Assembly: GCA_028280115.1 (NCBI GenBank)
Contig: JANQMJ010000018.1
Span: forward strand, 62,001 to 126,000
Reading direction: 5' to 3'
Source of the DNA: Parvularculaceae bacterium
GTDB taxonomy: Bacteria > Pseudomonadota > Alphaproteobacteria > Caulobacterales > Parvularculaceae
DNA length: 64,000 bases
Position 1 is the stretch's first letter. Each line of letters begins with the position of its first letter. Shown here piece by piece: positions 34,760-43,721 of this stretch. Position numbers and translations under genes: made by a program. The notes beneath the pieces are model-generated. The model saw only the letters and a program-made list of their open reading frames with translations, made no database searches and was not told the DNA's origin.

Positions 34760-35935
34760 ATGTTCACCAGGTTCTTTCACGAACTGAAATCGGCGGGCCT
34801 GCCCGTCTCCTTGCGCGAATATCTCACGCTCATGGAGGCCATGGATAACGATCTTGCAAACCGCAAGGTCGAGGATTTCTATTACCTGTCGCGCTCGACG
34901 CTGGTGAAGGACGAACGCAATCTCGACAAGTTCGACCGTGTCTTCGCCCATGTGTTCAAGGGCGTTGAAAACGTTCAGGAGGGGATCGCCGCGGACATTC
35001 CCGAAGACTGGCTCAAGCTTTTGACCGAGCGCTATTTCACCGAAGAGGAAATGCGCGAGATCGAGGCGCTGGGCGGCTGGGACAAGCTGATGGAGACCCT
35101 GAAAAAACGCCTTGAAGAGCAAAAGGAGCGCCATCAGGGCGGCTCCAAATGGATCGGCACGGGCGGCACGTCTCCCTTCGGCTCGGGCGGTTATAATCCT
35201 GAAGGCGTGCGGATCGGCAATCAGGGCAAACGCCAGGGCCGCGCCGTCAAGGTCTGGGAAAAACGCGAATACAAAAATCTCGACGACAGCGTCGAGCTCG
35301 GCACGCGCAACATCAAGGTGGCGCTGCGCCGATTGCGGCGGTTCGCCCGCCAGGGCGCGCCTGACGAATTCGATCTCGACGGAACGATCGACGCCACGGC
35401 GCGCGCGGGCTATCTCGACATCAAGATGCGGCCCGAGCGGCGCAACGCCGTCAAGGTATTGCTGTTTTTCGACGTGGGCGGATCAATGGACCCGTTTATC
35501 CGCGTTTCCGAGGAACTGTTTTCCGCTGCTCGCGCGGAATTCAAACACATGGAATATTTCTACTTCCACAACTGCCTTTACGATTATGTGTGGAAGGACA
35601 ATCGCCGGCGCTGGACGGACAAGATCCCCACCTGGAACGTCATGCACAAATATCCGCATGATTATAAGATCATCTTCGTCGGCGACGCGTCCATGAGTCC
35701 TTATGAAATCACCGTGCCGGGCGGTTCTGTGGAATATTTCAACGACGAGGCCGGGGCGGTCTGGCTCAATCGCCTGACGAATATTTATGAAAGCGTCATC
35801 TGGCTTAATCCGGTCCGCGAGGACAGCTGGGATTATGTCCCCTCGACGCAGCTCATCCGCAAGCTGATCGGCGAGCGCATGTACCCTCTGACGCTTTCCG
35901 GCATCGAACGCGCCATGGCGGAACTTAAACGTTAG
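34760..35935 (+). CDS. VWA (CoxE-like) domain protein, MoxR partner type
   Basis: A 391-residue CoxE-like protein. Its N-terminus MFTRFFHELKSAGLPVSLREYLTLMEAM is the hallmark of this family. A glycine-rich linker (GGSKWIGTGGTSPFGSGG, 127-144) leads to the VWA domain with the MIDAS motif DVGGSMD (Asp238, Ser242). It also has FRYGDAS-like FVGDASMSPYE near 310. Such proteins work with a MoxR ATPase, normally encoded next door; here moxR is 4.8 kb upstream. I prefer ATG 34760 over GTG 34751. It is the divergent neighbour of the LexA-controlled polymerase gene. Confidence 0.9.
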   Translation: MFTRFFHELKSAGLPVSLREYLTLMEAMDNDLANRKVEDFYYLSRSTLVKDERNLDKFDRVFAHVFKGVENVQEGIAADIPEDWLKLLTERYFTEEEMREIEALGGWDKLMETLKKRLEEQKERHQGGSKWIGTGGTSPFGSGGYNPEGVRIGNQGKRQGRAVKVWEKREYKNLDDSVELGTRNIKVALRRLRRFARQGAPDEFDLDGTIDATARAGYLDIKMRPERRNAVKVLLFFDVGGSMDPFIRVSEELFSAARAEFKHMEYFYFHNCLYDYVWKDNRRRWTDKIPTWNVMHKYPHDYKIIFVGDASMSPYEITVPGGSVEYFNDEAGAVWLNRLTNIYESVIWLNPVREDSWDYVPSTQLIRKLIGERMYPLTLSGIERAMAELKR

Positions 35936-36039
35936 GGCGAGAGCCGATCGTTTGAATCGGTAGAGGGTATGTCATTACCAAGCCCCCTGGCACGACAATG
36001 ACAAGCGGTAGGGGCATGCGAATTTCGTGCAACGAACTC

Positions 36040-36060
36040 CCTCTCCCCAACGGGGAGAGG
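36040..36060. terminator. Hairpin in the 35936-36189 convergent gap
   Basis: The 254-bp gap between convergent genes contains a perfect 9-bp stem CCTCTCCCC/GGGGAGAGG with loop AAC at 36040-36060. A weaker ACCCT/AGGGT palindrome follows near 36097-36113. No T run follows closely, so it is at best a partial terminator. No ORF is convincing. Confidence 0.55.
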
Positions 36061-36189
36061 TAAACCGGAACGCAAACCTTTCGCTATAGCCGACAACCCT
36101 GCCCTTGAGGGTCGGTCGACCGAAGGGAAATTTGTGGTTTTAACAGGAAAAGGCGGTTTGTTTTTTAAATTAACGCCAGACGCTAACGG

Positions 36190-36678
36190 TCAGACCAACG
36201 GCAGATCCGGCCGGCGATGTTCCTCAAAAGCGCGCTTTAAATGTTTTTCGATGTCGACGACCGTGTGATTGGTCAGGTCTTTATCAAGCGCGAACATCAG
36301 CCTTGCCTCGGTTTCCTTGTGCAATTCCTTGCGCAGATTGCCCAGCGCCTGGGGCGGCGCCACCAGAACGATATGGTCGAACATATTCTTCAGCGCGCAT
36401 TTGTTCAGCGTCTGGGCGAAATCTTTCGCAAAGCGCTCTTTTTCAAATTCGTGCCAGTCCGTGTCGGCCACCGCAACACGCCGCGCGCCGCCCAGGCGGC
36501 CGTCGCCGAAGCGCCCTGGCCGCTCGGCGCCCTGCTCCCTGGTCGGGGGATTGTCGAACTCGTCCTTCGAGACGATGCCGAGATAGGGATTTTCGGCCGT
36601 GTCGTGATTGGCGAAGACAAGCGCCTTTTCGCCATTCGCTACGGCAATCCAGGTTATCTGATCAGCTATGTCGCGCAT
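36190..36678 (-). CDS. Host attachment protein family (baeRF-like)
   Basis: A 162-residue protein of the host attachment / bacterial eRF1-like family. It has a characteristic N-terminal strand ITWIAVANGEKALVFAN, the PYLG block, and a C-terminal half with LVAPPQALGNLRKEL and LTNHTVVDIEKHLKR. The name host-attachment protein derives from an Agrobacterium member; no enzymatic activity is established, though an RNA-binding or peptide-release-factor-like fold has been proposed. The gene is 77 bp from an Hpt-domain gene on the same strand. Confidence 0.8.
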   Translation of the reverse strand: MRDIADQITWIAVANGEKALVFANHDTAENPYLGIVSKDEFDNPPTREQGAERPGRFGDGRLGGARRVAVADTDWHEFEKERFAKDFAQTLNKCALKNMFDHIVLVAPPQALGNLRKELHKETEARLMFALDKDLTNHTVVDIEKHLKRAFEEHRRPDLPLV

Positions 36679-36754
36679 GATGCCTCCGGCGTGTTCGGTC
36701 CGAAGGCAATGTAGGATGTAAGACGGCCGGATTAAACCGGCACGGCAATCAGCG

Positions 36755-37102
36755 TCAGGCGGCCTCGCACAACCGTCCCGCCTCGGCGACCACCGTCGAG
36801 ATCTGATCGCGGATCAGCGTGAGGATCGCCGCGCGCTTTTCGCCTTTTCCCGAGACCTGGCCGATCAGGCTTTCGGCTTCCTCGCACAGATCGCCAAGCG
36901 CCCAGGCGCCGACGCCTCGGGATGCGCCCTTGAGCGCATGAGCCGTGTTGCGCCAACCTTCGTCGGTTTGCGCGATGTCGAACTGGCCGTTCAGCAATCT
37001 GGCCTGATCGCTGAAAATAGAGAGAATCTCATTGCGCAGCGCGTCGTCGCCTACGACATATTTTTCCAAATGAACAAGATCGATGGGTCGTTGTGCGCTC
37101 AT
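36755..37102 (-). CDS. Hpt (histidine phosphotransfer) domain protein
   Basis: A 115-residue single Hpt domain. The phosphoacceptor is His55 in NTAHALKGASRGVGA, a typical Hpt AHxLKG motif, in a four-helix bundle. It would relay phosphate between a hybrid kinase and a response regulator; a hybrid kinase without its own Hpt domain is encoded at 50.8-52.6 kb, but a partnership is only a guess. ATG 37102 is preceded by GGGGA at suitable spacing. In alphaproteobacteria similar free Hpt proteins feed the ChpT/CtrA network, but ChpT is larger (over 200 aa), so this is not ChpT. Confidence 0.88.
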   Translation of the reverse strand: MSAQRPIDLVHLEKYVVGDDALRNEILSIFSDQARLLNGQFDIAQTDEGWRNTAHALKGASRGVGAWALGDLCEEAESLIGQVSGKGEKRAAILTLIRDQISTVVAEAGRLCEAA

Positions 37103-37282
37103 AATCCGTCCGTCCCCAAGATTTCCGTCTCCAGGTGGCGCGACGTTAAACGCCATTCACTGCAATTATCTTAAAATTTTAGCAGCGTTGATGAACGAAA
37201 CGTTAATAATAACGCCGCGCGCCGGCGCTTAAGAGCGGCGTTTTCAGGCGCGTATCGCATGGCGCAACGGGAAAGGCGCAAT

Positions 37283-37693
37283 TTAGTTGTTCGAGCCTTC
37301 GTCCTGCGTTTCCGCCTCGTCCGCAGGTTCTTCCGCAGCGGCCTCCTCAACCGCCTCGGCGGCCGCCTCTTCTGCGCCTTCGGCCGCATCGCTCATATCG
37401 TCCGCCATCTCGTCAGCGGCCTCGCTGACTTCTTCTGCGGCGGTCTCCGCCGCGTCGCCGGCGTCTTCACTGGCCTCTTCGGCAACGCCTTCAGCGGCTT
37501 CCTCTACCATGTCCGCGGCCTCGTCAGCGACTTCCTCGACCGTCGCTTCGTCCGCCGGCGCCGGAGCGGCGTCAACGGCTTCGCCGGCTTCCGGCGCCGT
37601 TTCGCCGACCTCGCCGTTGCGGTTTTGCATCAGCTGCGAGAGCCCGATAACGATCGCCAACGCGACTGCGATGACGAGAATTAATCTGATCAT
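37283..37693 (-). CDS. Acidic Ala/Glu-rich protein with N-terminal membrane anchor
   Basis: A 136-residue protein: one TM helix (MIRLILVIAVALAIVIGLSQL, residues 1-21) and then ~110 residues made almost only of Ala, Glu, Asp, Val, Ser and Thr. EVA/EAAEE-type repeats occur, with more than a third Glu+Asp. It has an SD (AAGGGG) 6 bases before ATG 37693. It is probably a low-complexity, highly acidic periplasmic or surface tail. Codon use is highly biased and it lacks homologous domains; I cannot suggest a function. An open reading frame on the opposite strand is a shadow. Confidence 0.68.
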   Translation of the reverse strand: MIRLILVIAVALAIVIGLSQLMQNRNGEVGETAPEAGEAVDAAPAPADEATVEEVADEAADMVEEAAEGVAEEASEDAGDAAETAAEEVSEAADEMADDMSDAAEGAEEAAAEAVEEAAAEEPADEAETQDEGSNN

Positions 37694-37942
37694 AACGCCC
37701 CTTCCTTCGCCTTCTTGGCCCGCAAGCCCCAGCGCGCCGCGGCTCGTCCAGTCCGCATCCCCTTGCGCGCGGACCCCTGTTATTACCGGGTTTTCGCCCA
37801 TTGGTAAACGGGCCGCCGGCGTATGATCTTGCCTGCAAATCCGGTGCATTCGGCGCGGTTTTCGGACTGGTCTTGCCGTCGGCAAGAGCGATGCGTAAAA
37901 GCGCCGCGCCGAACAGCCTGAAACGCCGGTAAGCCATCCGTC

Positions 37943-38539
37943 ATGAGGCGCGAACACGAACCAGCCCCCTCCGGCGAGCGCGTCTTCCTGATCGCCATCG
38001 GCGGGACGGCGGCGATCGGTCTTGTCGCCTATCTGTTGGGCATGCTCTTCGATGTGCCGCTCGCCGCGCAGATCAAATGGAACCTGAGCGGCGTCGTGAC
38101 GGGCGTTATCGCCGTGTTGCCGATGGCGGCGTTTTTATGGTGGTTCGTCGACACGTCTCATCCGACGATCGCAAGGTTTCGCGAACAGCAAATCGAATTC
38201 TTCGCCGACATCGGATTTGAATTCACGCCGTTTCGAATCGCCGTCATGGCGCTCGCCGCCGGGATCGGCGAGGAGCTCATGTTTCGCGGCTTTCTGCAAA
38301 CCTGGATCGACGGCTTTGCGCCGCTTACCGTCGCGATTGCCGCAACGAACATTGTGTTCGGGCTTTTGCACATGCGCACGGTTCTGTACGCCGTCATCGC
38401 CGGATTGGTCGGCGTTTACCTTGGCGTTCTTTACGCCGTCACGGACAATCTGCTCGTCCCGATCGTTGCGCATGGGGTCTATGATCTGATCGCGCTCGAA
38501 TACACCCGCCGCGCCATCGGCCGCCTGAAAAATGCGTGA
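37943..38539 (+). CDS. CPBP intramembrane glutamic endopeptidase (Rce1-like)
   Basis: A 198-residue membrane protein with about six helices. The CPBP motif EExxxR is Glu110-Glu111 and Arg115 in GEELMFRG, followed by His143 in FGLLHM and His177/Asp181 in HGVYDL. These are the expected catalytic residues of Rce1/CAAX-like intramembrane proteases. The substrate in bacteria is unknown, commonly linked to protein processing or bacteriocin self-immunity. The stop overlaps the following frame at 38536; the next gene begins with ATG at 38608. Confidence 0.9.
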   Translation: MRREHEPAPSGERVFLIAIGGTAAIGLVAYLLGMLFDVPLAAQIKWNLSGVVTGVIAVLPMAAFLWWFVDTSHPTIARFREQQIEFFADIGFEFTPFRIAVMALAAGIGEELMFRGFLQTWIDGFAPLTVAIAATNIVFGLLHMRTVLYAVIAGLVGVYLGVLYAVTDNLLVPIVAHGVYDLIALEYTRRAIGRLKNA

Positions 38540-38607
38540 GATGCGAACGATTTCCACTACGGGAATTTAACCCTCAGCGTCGCACCATCGACGGAAAAGT
38601 TGCTAGT

Positions 38608-40149
38608 ATGAGCGTTGTGATGACCAAACACGGAACTCTTCTGGCTTGCCTGGCGGGCGCGACAGCGTTGGCGGCGGCTGCCTGTTCGAACAATCCACCC
38701 CCCGCCCCCGGCCCGACGCCTGACAATAGAGCGCCTGTCTTTACTTCCTTATCGACCGCAAGCGTCGCCGAAGAAACCGCCGGCGTCGCTTACGCCGCCG
38801 CAGCGACCGACGCGGACGGCGACGCCGTGACATTTTCGCTCGCCGGCGGCGCCGATCAGGCGCAGTTCTCCATCACCCAGGGCGGCGCGCTTTCCTTCAA
38901 TACGCCGCCGGACTTTGAAAATCCGCGCGACGCCGATCTCAACAACACCTATATCGTCGTCATCCGCGCCAGCGACGGAACCGCCGGAACCAACCTCACA
39001 CTCACCGTGACCGTCACCGACGGGCCGGAATCCTATGGATTGCGCCGGGTCGGGACGGGGTTTTCATCACCGATGTTTCTGATCGGCCGCCCCGGCGAGG
39101 ATGACGTCTTCGTCGCGGAACGGGCCGGCCGAATCCTCCTGTTCGATCCGGAAACCGGCATCATCGACCCGACGCCCTTTCTCGACATCACCGCCGATGT
39201 GGGAACCGCCGGAGAAGGCGGCTTGCTTGGCCTTGCGCCGGCGCCCGATTACGCTGTCAGCGGCGTCATTTACGTGCACATCACCAATACGGGGGGCGAT
39301 ACGGAAATCCGCCGCTATGTCCGTTCGGCCGGCGATCCCGATGTCGCCGACATCACAACCGAAGATCTGATTTTGACGGTTGTCCAGCCCGCAACCAACC
39401 ACAATGGCGGCTGGATCGGTTTCGGCGCGGATGGATTTCTTTATATCGCGCTGGGCGACGGCGGCGGCAGCGGCGATCCGTTCATGAACGGCCAGGACGT
39501 CGACACCATCCTCGGCGCCATGTTGCGCATCGATCCGTCCGGGGACGATTTTCCTAGCGACGCCGACCGCGACTACGCCATTCCCGCCGGCAATCCCTTC
39601 GCCGGCGGCGGCGGCGCGCCGGAAATCTGGGCCTATGGGCTGCGCAATCCGTTCCGCGCCGGGTTCGACCGCGATACGGGCGATCTTTATATCGGCGATG
39701 TGGGCGAGGGCATGATCGAAGAAGTCGACCTGATCCCGTCAGGCGAGGACCGCCTTAACTTCGCCTGGCCGATCCTGGAAGGAACCCGGCCTTTTTCCGG
39801 ACCCATTTCATTTTCGTTCACCCCGCCGGTGACCGAATACGCCCATGGGGTAGGTCCGCGCGAAGGCCGCTCCATTACCGGCGGTTATGTCTATCGCGGA
39901 CCGATCGCCGCTCTTATCGGCCGCTATTTCTTTGCCGATTTTATTTCGGACAATATATGGTCGCTGCCGGTTTCGGCGCTCGATCAGGGCGACACGGTTT
40001 CCTCGGACGAATTCATCCTCGAAAACGGTCCGCTGACGCCGACCGTGGGAACGCTCGACAATATCGTCAGCTTCGGCGAAGACAATGTCGGCAACCTCTA
40101 TATCGTCAGCCTCGGCGGCGACATTTTCCGTATCGAACCGGCGCCCTAG
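38608..40149 (+). CDS. PQQ-type sugar dehydrogenase lipoprotein with N-terminal cadherin-like domain
   Basis: A 513-residue lipoprotein: signal peptide and lipobox with Cys26 (AAAAC). A cadherin-like Ca-binding module (about 41-138; ATDADGDAVTF, FENPRDADLNNTY, VTVTDGP) leads to a glucose/sorbosone dehydrogenase beta-propeller (PF07995). Propeller features include GFSSPMFL, GEGGLLGLA, NHNGGWIGFGADGFLYIALGDGGG, GAMLRIDPSG and WAYGLRNPFRAGFD. The typical enzyme is a periplasmic PQQ-dependent aldose dehydrogenase (YliI-like). Fusion to a cadherin repeat is unusual and may promote Ca-dependent anchoring. It lies 68 bp after the CPBP gene and runs toward the convergent TonB receptor gene. Confidence 0.88.
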   Translation: MSVVMTKHGTLLACLAGATALAAAACSNNPPPAPGPTPDNRAPVFTSLSTASVAEETAGVAYAAAATDADGDAVTFSLAGGADQAQFSITQGGALSFNTPPDFENPRDADLNNTYIVVIRASDGTAGTNLTLTVTVTDGPESYGLRRVGTGFSSPMFLIGRPGEDDVFVAERAGRILLFDPETGIIDPTPFLDITADVGTAGEGGLLGLAPAPDYAVSGVIYVHITNTGGDTEIRRYVRSAGDPDVADITTEDLILTVVQPATNHNGGWIGFGADGFLYIALGDGGGSGDPFMNGQDVDTILGAMLRIDPSGDDFPSDADRDYAIPAGNPFAGGGGAPEIWAYGLRNPFRAGFDRDTGDLYIGDVGEGMIEEVDLIPSGEDRLNFAWPILEGTRPFSGPISFSFTPPVTEYAHGVGPREGRSITGGYVYRGPIAALIGRYFFADFISDNIWSLPVSALDQGDTVSSDEFILENGPLTPTVGTLDNIVSFGEDNVGNLYIVSLGGDIFRIEPAP

Positions 40150-40271
40150 GGTGTAGTGACCAGCCGGGTGCCGCTGAACCCGGGAACGGCGAGCAGCAAA
40201 CTCGGAACGGTGCCCGCCCATGCGTGCGCCGTTCCGATGGCTGCAAAAACCCGCTGCTTCACATCACGCCG

Positions 40272-42446
40272 TCAGAAATTGATCCGGGTGGTAAGCGTAA
40301 TCAGTCTCGGATCGCCCGGGAAAATGCGCGTATCGCGCGTGCCGCCCGTATAATAGGTTTCGTCAAACAGGTTCTCGACGTTAAGCGAAAGACCGAAGCG
40401 GTCGGCGTCATAGTAAACGCCGAAGTCGACGCGCGCATAGGCAGGCAGTTCGACTTGCGTTGCAACGGCCGCGTTCGTGAAGCGTATCGATTCGTAATTA
40501 ACGCCCAGCGACACGCCGACCGTTCCGCCCAGAACGGGGGCTGGATAGTTATAGCGCGTCCATAAAAAGAAGTCGTGTTCCGGCGCGAACGCATTCCTGG
40601 CGCCGACAAGCGACGCTGTGTCGCTTTCCGAAACGATGGAGTCGACATAGGCGTAGCCAAAGCGGAATTGCCAGTGTTCCACCGGAAGGGCCTGCATCTC
40701 GAATTCCACGCCCTGGCTTTCCAGGGAGCCGAGCAACATCCATTCCCGGTTTTCATCCCGTTCAAGAATATTGGTTTTTTCAATATCGAACAGCGCGAGC
40801 GTCAAGTTTACGCGCTCATCCCAGAACGATGCCTTGGCGCCGACTTCGGTTTGTCGGCCCTCTTCCGGATCGAACGAACCGCCGTCGGCGGCCCGTCGCT
40901 CCACCGAGTTCGGGCTGAAGGATTCCGTATAACTCGCATAGAGCGAAATTGCGTCGGTCGGCTTGAATACGACGCCGCCCTGCGGCAGGAAAGCCTCTGT
41001 CGTCTGATCATCCGCGGCGCCGCTGACCTGTTCGATGAAATCGACTTCCTGCCGGTCGTAGCGCCCCCCGATCATGACCGAAAACCGTTCGCCGATATCA
41101 ATAACGTCCTGCGCGTAAAAGCCGTAGTTCCAGCGATCGGTAATCCGGTCGTTTCCGGAAGTGATCGCCCGCGGGACCCCTACCCCGAATTCCGGATCGA
41201 AAATCGAAATGTTGGGCGTGACATTCGAACCGAAACGAATGCGCTCGAAATCCGACCGCTCAAAACCGCCATTGACGCCGACCAGAAGATTATGACGCAA
41301 CGGGCCCGTTTCAAAGACATGCGAAAGATTGGCGTCGAGGAAGTGATATTCCCGCTTGTTGAGCTGGTGACGGTCGCGGCGGCGGAGCGTCGAATCAAGC
41401 GGGTCCGCCGCGTCATTCACGCGGTTGTTTTCAAACAGCCTGCGCTCGTCTTCGTGAAAAACGCTTCGGAAGTTAAAGCGGAACAGCGTTTGATCGGAAA
41501 TGTCATAGTCAAGCCGGGCAAAGGCGACAAAACCCTTGTCGTTGTCGAAATCGCCGTCTTCCTGATAGCGCACGTTAATCGGCGCCGTAAGGTCGATGTC
41601 GTTGTTGACCGCTGCGAGCCCGTTATCGGCGTCGCCGTCCTCTTTGACGTACTCCATGCCGATCGTCCCGACGGCGCGATCGGAAAACCGGTATGACAAT
41701 GACGGAAAGAGGTAAAAGTTTTCATGCGTCACGCCGTTACGAAATGATTCGAGATATTCGTAACTGGCGATCAGACGGTAAAGCAATCGGCCGTCGGCGC
41801 CTATAGGGCCCGTAGAGTCGAATGTAAGAGTCGTTCCCGCATCTTCTGCGAACGCCGTCGTGTCGCCTGCGTAAGTCTGACCGGTGGCGGACAAGTTAAT
41901 GCTTTGCTCCGCTTCCGGACGTTTTGTAATGATGTTAATCAGGCCGCCCGGCTCCATAAGGCCGTAGAGAACGGAGGCGGGGCCTTTGAGCACTTCGACG
42001 CGTTCGATATTCGCTGTCGTCGGCGAGCCGAAACGCGACGCCAGGCCAGGCAGATTGTCGACCTGTATGTTTTGCAGGTCGGAAGGCAGGCCCCGAAGGG
42101 TGAAGCTGTTCGCAAGCTGGCCTGTCTGGCTGAGACCCAGCGTGTAAGGGTAAACATCTGCGAGCGTTTCCGCCCGTAAATCCTCGATGAAAGTCTCGTT
42201 GAGGATCGTCACGCTCAAGGGCGTGTCGAGGAGGTCGCGGTTCGATTTCGTGGCCGTTTCCGACAGACGGTAGTAGGGCCTTTGGCGCCCGATGACGATA
42301 ATCTCGTCGGAAACCTCAACCGCCGACGCGGCCATGTCATCCTGCGCGGCCGCCGCCATCGCGACCGCCGGCGTCGCGCCGATCAACAACGCCGCCACGC
42401 TCGCACTTGCCAGCAATCGCTTTCGCTTTTCTGCCTGTTCCACCAT
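40272..42446 (-). CDS. TonB-dependent siderophore receptor
   Basis: A 724-residue outer-membrane receptor. Residues 1-35 are a signal peptide. The TonB plug starts near 48-60 (DEIIVIGRQ, the TonB-box region) and includes DTPLSVTILNETFIEDLRAETLADV and RGLPSDLQNIQVDNLPGL. The barrel ends in TRINF, with a C-terminal Phe as expected for BAM recognition. Extended similarity is to ferrichrome/ferric-siderophore receptors (FhuA/FcuA-type). A Fur box lies 39 bp upstream, so iron-repressed expression is likely. It is not next to other siderophore genes, suggesting use of xenosiderophores. Confidence 0.93.
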   Translation of the reverse strand: MVEQAEKRKRLLASASVAALLIGATPAVAMAAAAQDDMAASAVEVSDEIIVIGRQRPYYRLSETATKSNRDLLDTPLSVTILNETFIEDLRAETLADVYPYTLGLSQTGQLANSFTLRGLPSDLQNIQVDNLPGLASRFGSPTTANIERVEVLKGPASVLYGLMEPGGLINIITKRPEAEQSINLSATGQTYAGDTTAFAEDAGTTLTFDSTGPIGADGRLLYRLIASYEYLESFRNGVTHENFYLFPSLSYRFSDRAVGTIGMEYVKEDGDADNGLAAVNNDIDLTAPINVRYQEDGDFDNDKGFVAFARLDYDISDQTLFRFNFRSVFHEDERRLFENNRVNDAADPLDSTLRRRDRHQLNKREYHFLDANLSHVFETGPLRHNLLVGVNGGFERSDFERIRFGSNVTPNISIFDPEFGVGVPRAITSGNDRITDRWNYGFYAQDVIDIGERFSVMIGGRYDRQEVDFIEQVSGAADDQTTEAFLPQGGVVFKPTDAISLYASYTESFSPNSVERRAADGGSFDPEEGRQTEVGAKASFWDERVNLTLALFDIEKTNILERDENREWMLLGSLESQGVEFEMQALPVEHWQFRFGYAYVDSIVSESDTASLVGARNAFAPEHDFFLWTRYNYPAPVLGGTVGVSLGVNYESIRFTNAAVATQVELPAYARVDFGVYYDADRFGLSLNVENLFDETYYTGGTRDTRIFPGDPRLITLTTRINF

Positions 42447-42484
42447 GAACCCCCGCTCGCACTACGGACCAAAGAGTCATATAT

Positions 42485-42503
42485 GCAAATAACTCTCATT
42501 ATC
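42485..42503 (-). promoter_or_regulatory. Fur box upstream of the TonB receptor gene
   Basis: Read on the minus strand, the 19-mer from 42503 to 42485 starts GATAATGAGAG and continues TTATTTGC. I count 13 of 19 matches to the classic GATAATGATAATCATTATC Fur consensus, with the best half-site exact. It sits 39-57 bp before the ATG at 42446. Confidence 0.7.
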
Positions 42504-42620
42504 ATTCTTAACTACAGCACAGAATCGTGGAAAACAAGCGTTATTTTCTATCGACGAGGAACGTGCCGGGTGTGAAATCTGTGGTGAATGGAAACGACAG
42601 CCCAGGCCGCGCCTAGAACG

Positions 42621-42893
42621 CCGGGCGATTAAGCCGCAACGCAAAACCTCTCGACCCGTCCTTTCCGGCACCTGCCGTAAAACACATCCCGCCGTCATTC
42701 CGGACGGCCCCGCGCGCGAAGGCGCGTGAATTATCATATGACCGCCTTCGCGGTCGGCCGGCCCCGGAATGACAAGTCAAGCGATGGCGCAAAAGCGGTC
42801 GGGGCGAGGTTCAGTCAACATAAAAGCCGGGCTTTGCCCGACATTATTTGCTCGCTGGATTCCCGCCTTCGCGGGAATGAGCGGGGTAAGGGT
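42621..42893. repeat. Compound palindromic intergenic repeat, copy 5 (fills gap 42447-42935)
   Basis: The 489-bp gap between the TonB receptor start and the Nudix gene end has no credible ORF. The minus-strand module 42621-42702 is a near copy of 15845-15930. Then come palindromes around 42714-42772, the hairpin unit at 42817-42862, and a CCCGCCTTCGCGGG hairpin at 42863-42877. The last part also resembles repeat copies 4 and 6. Confidence 0.82.
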
Positions 42894-42935
42894 TGTTATA
42901 TACACTTTCAACCCGCTCTCTCCGACGCCCGAAGC

Positions 42936-43721
42936 CTAGGAACGCAACGCGGTTTCCAGCGGTTCTTCCGTGACCGGATAGCCCAGATCGTCGGGTATGG
43001 CGAGGAAGCGGGCGCCGTCGCGCTCCACTAGCTTCGGCATTACCGGCGCGATCTTTCTCCGTGCGGCGAAATCGAACGCCGCGTCGACACTGTCGCTGAG
43101 ATTTAAGAGTTCCACATTGCGCGCGGTCGGAAAGATCATCTTGCGCGCGCCTTTCTCGCGCGCCGCAAGAGCGGCCTGCGGCGCGATCCAGATCGCTTCC
43201 GTCGCCTCATTGCCGTCTTCGCGGGCTTTGCGGCTCGCCGGCGCGCGGGCGGCGAAAAACAGCGTGTCGTAGCGCCGTTCGGGTCCGCCCCGCGGGGCAA
43301 TCCAGTGCGCGAAAAAATGCAGCGCATCGCAAGCGAGCCGCAATTTTTCGCGCTGGGCGAATTCGAGAAATTTCCGATCGTCTTTTTCGACGACAGCGCG
43401 CCACGGATCGACCGACTGCGCAAACGCGTCCGAAACATAGTCGGTTTCGCCGTCGCGCCGGGCAAGCAGGATTCCGGTTTCCTCAAACGCCTCGCGAATG
43501 GCCGTAATGCGCGCCGCGCGCTGATCCTCCGGAACGGCTTCAAATCCGTCGCAATGATCCGCCCACGCTGGATCGCGGTCGCCCTCACCCACCCGGCCGC
43601 CGGGAAAGACCAGCGCGCCGCCGGCGAAATCCATATTCTCATGGCGCTTGATCATGAGCGCCTCAAAAGGCGCGTCGCGCAGCAGCAAAACGGTCGCGGC
43701 CGGAATGGCGTCGTCAGTCAT
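42936..43721 (-). CDS. Nudix hydrolase (NUDT19/CoA pyrophosphatase-like)
   Basis: A 261-residue Nudix protein. The Nudix box is present with an insert of ~25 residues (FPGGRVGEGDRD... REAFEETGILLARR). The catalytic part REAFEETG has the expected Glu pair, and the box starts at about residue 40 (GGALVFPGGRV). The long insert and total length match the NUDT19/NUDT7-like CoA-diphosphatase group, which cleaves CoA species. The exact substrate is uncertain. ATG 43721 overlaps the next gene upstream by 8 bp, indicating coupling with the small membrane protein gene. Confidence 0.82.
   Translation of the reverse strand: MTDDAIPAATVLLLRDAPFEALMIKRHENMDFAGGALVFPGGRVGEGDRDPAWADHCDGFEAVPEDQRAARITAIREAFEETGILLARRDGETDYVSDAFAQSVDPWRAVVEKDDRKFLEFAQREKLRLACDALHFFAHWIAPRGGPERRYDTLFFAARAPASRKAREDGNEATEAIWIAPQAALAAREKGARKMIFPTARNVELLNLSDSVDAAFDFAARRKIAPVMPKLVERDGARFLAIPDDLGYPVTEEPLETALRS

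Noticed and set aside
36061..36100. A diverged copy of the shared tail module (GGTTTGCGTTCC on the minus strand)
   Set aside because: Only about 12 bases resemble the module and the flanks do not match; could be chance.
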